From NCBI GenBank assembly GCA_035533595.1, contig DATLTN010000021.1, positions 20,075-84,074 on the forward strand: 64,000 nt of DNA. Direction: 5' to 3'. The first letter of the stretch is position 1; every line of letters begins with the position of its first letter. This document shows, one piece after another, positions 60,365 through 64,000 of the stretch. The position numbers and the translations under genes were made by a program. The notes beneath the pieces are model-generated. The model searched no databases, had not been told where the DNA came from, and saw only the letters and a list, made by a program, of their open reading frames with translations. This DNA comes from Acidimicrobiales bacterium. GTDB lineage: Bacteria; Actinomycetota; Acidimicrobiia; Acidimicrobiales; Bog-793.

Positions 60365-60976
60365 GTGACCGCCTTCCACACCAAGCTCTTCTTCCAGGTC
60401 TTCGTCACCCTGCTCGTGATCATGGACCCGCTCGGGACCGTCCCCGTCTTCCTCGCCCTCACTGCGGAGCGCACCTCCGCCGCGCGGCGGCGCCTCGCCG
60501 CCGAGGCGGTGGCCGTCGCCGGCGGCGTGATCGCGGTCTTCGCCCTCTTCGGCCAGCAGATCCTCGACTACCTCGGCATCACCGTCCCCGCGGTGCAGGG
60601 CGCCGGCGGCCTGCTCCTGCTGCTCGTCGCCCTCGAGCTCCTGCGCGGCGGCGCGAGCGAGCACACCGAGGTCGAGGAGGTGAGCATCGCCCTCGTGCCG
60701 ATCGGCACGCCGCTCATCGCCGGCCCGGGCGCGATCGCGGCGACGATCGTCTTCGTCCGCCAGGCGCACGGCGTGCACGACGCGGTCGCGATCGCCGCCG
60801 CCCTCGTCGCGGTGCTCGTCGTGCTCTACGTCGCGCTGCGCTTCTCGACGGTGCTCTTGAAGGCGCTGCGCCCGGGCGGGATCCACCTGCTCACCCGGAT
60901 CTTCGGCCTGCTGCTGTCGGCGATCGCGGTGCAGCTCGTGGCCGAGTCGATCCGCGGCTTCGTCCAGGCCCACTGA
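60365..60976 (+). CDS. MarC-family integral membrane protein
   Basis: This 203-residue protein has six hydrophobic segments and the MarC signatures LLVIMDPLGTVPVFLALT near residue 15 and VPIGTPLIAGPGAIAATIV near residue 115. The family is widespread, and its function remains uncertain despite the name. The GTG at 60365 lies close to the PIG-L gene, suggesting co-transcription. It converges on ctaB across 27 bp that include the GCGGGCCCGC palindrome at 60981-60990. Confidence 0.87.
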   Translation: MTAFHTKLFFQVFVTLLVIMDPLGTVPVFLALTAERTSAARRRLAAEAVAVAGGVIAVFALFGQQILDYLGITVPAVQGAGGLLLLLVALELLRGGASEHTEVEEVSIALVPIGTPLIAGPGAIAATIVFVRQAHGVHDAVAIAAALVAVLVVLYVALRFSTVLLKALRPGGIHLLTRIFGLLLSAIAVQLVAESIRGFVQAH

Positions 60977-61003
60977 CGCGGCGGGCCCGCGCCGGGCGGT
61001 GGA

Positions 61004-61924
61004 TCAGGGGTGGCGGATGAGGGCGTCGAGGCCCATCGCGACGAAGAGCACCGTGAGGTAGGTGATCGAGTAGCCGAACATCCCCATCGCCGCCTTCGGG
61101 GTCGCGTCCTGACGGAGCGAGAGCGCCTTCCAGAAGAAGGCGCCCCCCGCGACGACCGCCACGGCCCCGTAGAGCCAGCCCATGTGGGCGACCGGGACGA
61201 GGGCGAGCGAGCAGAGCCAGAGCGCGAGGGTGTAGCCGCAGATCTGGCGGACGACCGAGGGCAGCTCGGCGACGACGGGGAGCATCGGCACGTTGGCGCT
61301 CGCGTAGTCCTCGCGGTAGCGCACGGCGAGCGCCCAGAAGTGCGGCGGCGTCCACAAGAAGATGATCCCGAACATCACCACCGGCGCGAGCGCGAGGTGG
61401 TCGGTGACGGCGCTCCAGCCGACGAGCACCGGCATCGCCCCCGCCGCGCCCCCGATCACGATGTTCTGGCGAGAAGAGCGCTTCAGCCACATCGTGTAGA
61501 CGAGGACGTAGAAGGCGGTCGCGCCGAGCGCGAGCACCCCCGAGAGGACGTTCACCGTCGTCGCGAACACGACGAAGGCGCAGAGCTCGAGCGCGATCGC
61601 GAACACGAGCGCGGCACGCGGCGTCACTTCGCCGGTGACGAGGGGGCGCCGCTTGGTGCGGTTCATCACCGCGTCGATGTCGCGGTCGTAGACCATGTTC
61701 ATCGCGTTCGCGCCGCCCGCCGCGAGCGTGCCGCCGACGAGGGTCTCGAGGACGAGGCGGGCGGAGGGGACGCGCACCGCGGCGACGAACATCGTCGGCA
61801 CGGTGGTGATGAGCAGGAGCTCGATGATGCGCGGCTTGGTCAGCGCGACGTAGGCACGCACCTTCGCGCCGAGGTCGACGCGCGTCGCCATCCGGCCGAC
61901 CGGCCCGAGGGCGTTGGCGTCCAC
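61004..61924 (-). CDS. ctaB: Protoheme IX farnesyltransferase
   Basis: This membrane prenyltransferase of up to 306 residues converts heme b to heme o for terminal oxidases. It has the allylic diphosphate motif NAMNMVYDRDIDAVM followed by RTKRRPLVTGE, a second acidic loop region after LWTPPHFWALA, and about nine hydrophobic segments. The GTG at 61924 gives the longest form; an ATG at 61891 would also keep the whole domain. It starts 9 bp after the MurT-GatD stop and is probably co-transcribed with it. Confidence 0.92.
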   Translation of the reverse strand: MDANALGPVGRMATRVDLGAKVRAYVALTKPRIIELLLITTVPTMFVAAVRVPSARLVLETLVGGTLAAGGANAMNMVYDRDIDAVMNRTKRRPLVTGEVTPRAALVFAIALELCAFVVFATTVNVLSGVLALGATAFYVLVYTMWLKRSSRQNIVIGGAAGAMPVLVGWSAVTDHLALAPVVMFGIIFLWTPPHFWALAVRYREDYASANVPMLPVVAELPSVVRQICGYTLALWLCSLALVPVAHMGWLYGAVAVVAGGAFFWKALSLRQDATPKAAMGMFGYSITYLTVLFVAMGLDALIRHP

Positions 61925-61933
61925 GACCCGAGA

Positions 61934-63976
61934 CTACCGCCCGTGCGCGCGGCCACTTTTCTGCGCGCCGCGGCCCCGCCGCCCGAGCGCCGCGAAGCGC
62001 TCGGCGCGCAGCGCCTCCTCCTCGGCGTCGTCGAGGGGTGCGAGCACCCCACCGGTCGCGAGGGCGAGGAGGGCGTCGGCGAGCGCCGGGTTGCGCGCCA
62101 GGGCGGGTCCGTGCAGATAGCTGCCGAGCACCTTGTCCTGCCACGCGCCGTCCACGCCGGAGGCGCCGTTGCCGGTCCCGTGCCCGACGACGCCGAGCGG
62201 CCGCACCCCTTCGCCGAGGGTCGTGTGGCCGGCGTGGTTCTCGAAGCCGGTGAGGCGCACGGCCACCCCGCCGAGGTCGGCCTCGGTGGCGAGCTCGCCG
62301 ACGGCGCGGGTGGTGCCGCGCTCGGTGACGACGTCGAGGAGGCCGACGCCGGTGACCGGAGCGCCGTCCGCGCCGGGGAAGGAGTGCCCAAGGATCTGGA
62401 AGCCCGCACAGACGGCGAAGACCGCTGCGCCCGCCTCGACCGCGCTCGCGAGCGCCCCGGAGCGCAACGCTGCGGCGGCCTGGGCCTGCGGGCCGTCCTC
62501 GCCGCCGCCGAGGAGGTAGAGCTCGCCACGCGGCAGCGGCTCCCCGGCGGGGGCGAGGAGCAGCTCGACGTCGAGGCCCCGCCACAGCGCCCGGTCGGCG
62601 AGCACCTGGCCGTTCCCGCCGTCCCCGTAGGTGCCGAGCAGCTCGGGATGGACGACCACCACCCGGACGGCGGAATCGCGCGTCGCACCGTGCGCGACGA
62701 CGGGCCGCGCCGCGACGAGCGGCGCCGACGCGGCGGCGCGCCGCGATGGACCGGCGAGCAGCCGGCGCAGCTCCTGGAAGGCCGTGTAGTTGCCGACGTA
62801 GTCGGCGCGCCCGGCGCCGAGGGCGGCGAGCGCGGCGGCCTGGTCGTGCAGCGTGCGGTGCGCGACGCCGGCGTGCAGCAGGCGGAGCGCGAGGTCGCGC
62901 GCCCGCTCCCCAGTCGCCACCACTTCGCGCCCGGCGAGCAGCTCGAAGGGGACGTCGTACAGCCAGGACGGGTCGTGGCCGTCGGCGTCGCGGGCGTTGA
63001 TGCCGATCACGACCGGGCCCTCCCCGGCGGTGAGCAGCTCGAGCAGCTCGGCCCATCCGGCGGGGTTCTTCGCGAGCAGCAGCCGGAGGTCGACGTCGCC
63101 TGAGCGGTGACGGGCGAAGCGTCCGGCGACCTCCTCGACGCCGCCGATCGCCGCGAGCGCGTCGTCGAGCGCGACGCCGAGGCACTCCGCGGCGACCGCG
63201 GCGACGGCCGCGTTGGCCTGGTTGAAGCGGCCCGGGAGGGCGACCGCGAGGCGATGGGTGCTCCCGTCCGAGAGCACGAGCGCGTCGTCGACGAGCGTCG
63301 CGTACGGCTCGGGGCGCCTGAAGCCGCAGGCACAGCTCCACGAGCCGTCCTCGGCGAAGACCACGGTGCCGCCGCAGTGCGGGCAGTGGCGGGCGTCGAG
63401 CCGCCAGCGACCCCCGACCGAGACGAAGCGCCTCTTCGCCGCGACCTCGGCGGCGAAGACGACGAGCGGGTCGTCGGCGTTCGCCACCACGAGCGCCTCG
63501 GAGCCGGCGAGCGCCTCCCGCCAGCGCCCGGCGAGCATGCGCACCTCGTTCGTGCGGTCGAGCTGGTCACGGCTCAGGTTGAGGAGCGCGATCACCTGTG
63601 GGGCGAGTGCCGCGGCGACCGCAGGCAGGTGGCCCTCGTCGACCTCGAGCGCGGCGAGGGGGGCGGGGTGGCTCGCGAGCGCACTCACGATGCCGGCGGC
63701 CATGTTCGCCCCCGCGAGCGAGGAGGCGACCACAGCGCTGCCGCCGAGCGCCTCGACGAGGAGGCGCGTCGTCGTCGTCTTGCCGTTGGTGCCGCTCACG
63801 AGGGCGATCCGCCGGCCGGCGCCGAGGCGGGAGAGGAGGCGGGGCTCGAGCGCGAGCCCGAGGTGGCCGCCGACGGTCGATCCGCCGCCGATCCCGGCGC
63901 GTCGGGAGAGCGCGCCCCCGAGCAGCACCGCGCGGCGCGCCGCGGCGGCGCGCCGTGGAAGACGGGCGGCCGGCAC
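61934..63976 (-). CDS. Fused MurT-GatD lipid II isoglutaminyl synthase
   Basis: This single 680-residue frame contains both subunits of the enzyme that amidates D-glutamate in lipid II. Residues 1 to about 407 are MurT: Mur-ligase P-loop SGTNGKTTTT (Lys66), SRDQLDRTNEVRML, a zinc ribbon with Cys198, Cys201, Cys215 and Cys217, and the DUF1727 part (AKNPAGWAELLELL, ADGHDPSWLYD). After a linker of about 30 residues, residues 437-650 are GatD: VVHPELLGTYGDGGNG, nucleophile Cys523 in VCAGFQILG and His622 in SYLHGP. In staphylococci these are separate proteins of similar combined length. The GTG at 63976 fits the MurT start. Confidence 0.9.
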   Translation of the reverse strand: MPAARLPRRAAAARRAVLLGGALSRRAGIGGGSTVGGHLGLALEPRLLSRLGAGRRIALVSGTNGKTTTTRLLVEALGGSAVVASSLAGANMAAGIVSALASHPAPLAALEVDEGHLPAVAAALAPQVIALLNLSRDQLDRTNEVRMLAGRWREALAGSEALVVANADDPLVVFAAEVAAKRRFVSVGGRWRLDARHCPHCGGTVVFAEDGSWSCACGFRRPEPYATLVDDALVLSDGSTHRLAVALPGRFNQANAAVAAVAAECLGVALDDALAAIGGVEEVAGRFARHRSGDVDLRLLLAKNPAGWAELLELLTAGEGPVVIGINARDADGHDPSWLYDVPFELLAGREVVATGERARDLALRLLHAGVAHRTLHDQAAALAALGAGRADYVGNYTAFQELRRLLAGPSRRAAASAPLVAARPVVAHGATRDSAVRVVVVHPELLGTYGDGGNGQVLADRALWRGLDVELLLAPAGEPLPRGELYLLGGGEDGPQAQAAAALRSGALASAVEAGAAVFAVCAGFQILGHSFPGADGAPVTGVGLLDVVTERGTTRAVGELATEADLGGVAVRLTGFENHAGHTTLGEGVRPLGVVGHGTGNGASGVDGAWQDKVLGSYLHGPALARNPALADALLALATGGVLAPLDDAEEEALRAERFAALGRRGRGAQKSGRAHGR

Positions 63977-64000
63977 CGCGGTCCCCGCTCGATCGCTCGA

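Noticed and set aside
60977..61003. GCGGGCCCGC palindrome between marC and ctaB as a terminator
   Set aside because: The 10-bp palindrome leaves no loop and is expected by chance at this GC; it is mentioned only in the marC entry.
60891..63341. An 816-residue minus-strand frame bridging ctaB and MurT-GatD
   Set aside because: It is an out-of-phase frame made of Arg-rich sequence; the true genes in other phases have full motif sets.
1..64000. tRNA, rRNA, CRISPR arrays, prophage, insertion sequences
   Set aside because: I looked for cloverleaf-like segments, regularly spaced repeats, transposase or integrase motifs and found none that hold up.

Overview
The window is a 64 kb stretch of very GC-rich chromosome (by eye well above 70% G+C). 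Coding density is near 90%, GTG starts are common, and many neighbouring genes overlap by 4 bp (ATGA or GTGA). I read it as a high-GC Actinomycetota. Support comes from a DprE1/DprE2 pair, an Rv1086-type short-chain cis-prenyltransferase, MurT/GatD, F420-type flavin enzymes, a CmtR-like ArsR regulator and DUF3151/DUF6295-like proteins. The lineage below phylum cannot be fixed from the sequence alone. No rRNA, tRNA, CRISPR array, integrase, transposase or phage gene was seen.

Layout. 0.1-4 kb: an ArsB/NhaD-type permease divergent from an ArsR regulator and a cation diffusion facilitator, then a PadR regulator with a membrane partner. 4-6 kb: an ATP-dependent DNA ligase and a DUF1345 membrane protein. 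6-10 kb: a GH15 glycosidase, an enolase-superfamily enzyme and a frameshifted F420-type oxidoreductase on the minus strand. 10-16 kb: a translationally coupled oxidation cluster (TPP enzyme, small membrane protein, gluconate-2-dehydrogenase subunit 3-like protein, GMC oxidoreductase, SDR). 16-20 kb: alpha/beta hydrolase, VOC protein, a frameshifted small gene, MaoC-like hydratase and acyl-CoA synthetase. 20-23 kb: a large membrane protein, a GNAT and MscL. 23-24 kb: three adjacent broken genes. 24-25 kb: a cupin and an N-terminally truncated DoxX gene. 25-27.7 kb: a compositionally different three-gene unit (a sterol-desaturase-like hydroxylase between two PF03640-type repeat proteins). 28-39.6 kb: dienelactone hydrolase, glycerate kinase, an OmpR-type two-component system, an SDR, a methyltransferase, a ferredoxin, pgi, a short-form gnd and an AIM24 protein. 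40-43 kb: a LigU-like/LigI-like pair of the protocatechuate/gallate meta-cleavage pathway, a PPOX protein and a LivF remnant. 43-50 kb: a YgjP-type metallopeptidase, a VOC protein, Mug, cis-prenyltransferase, a DoxX-Rieske fusion, dprE2, dprE1 and a phosphodiester-glycosidase-like protein. 50.5-52.7 kb: a split version of the arginine-dihydrolase/ornithine-cyclodeaminase enzyme. 52.7-61 kb: hydrolase, DUF3151, MarR-MFS, aldo/keto reductase, msrA, ACT-domain protein, PIG-L deacetylase and MarC. 61-64 kb: ctaB and a single open reading frame joining MurT and GatD.

How the genes work together. Cell-envelope genes recur: cis-prenyltransferase and DprE1/DprE2 point to polyprenyl-phosphate-linked arabinose, and MurT-GatD to lipid II amidation. 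Pgi and the short 6-phosphogluconate dehydrogenase serve central sugar metabolism, with possible carbon input from GH15 and the GMC cluster. Arginine may be drained to proline by the 50.5-52.7 kb pair. The most noteworthy items are the MurT-GatD fusion, the split arginine dihydrolase/OCD pair, an alanine at the benzothiazinone-target cysteine position of DprE1, the DoxX-Tat-Rieske fusion, the PF03640/hydroxylase island and two genes whose only plausible start is CTG.
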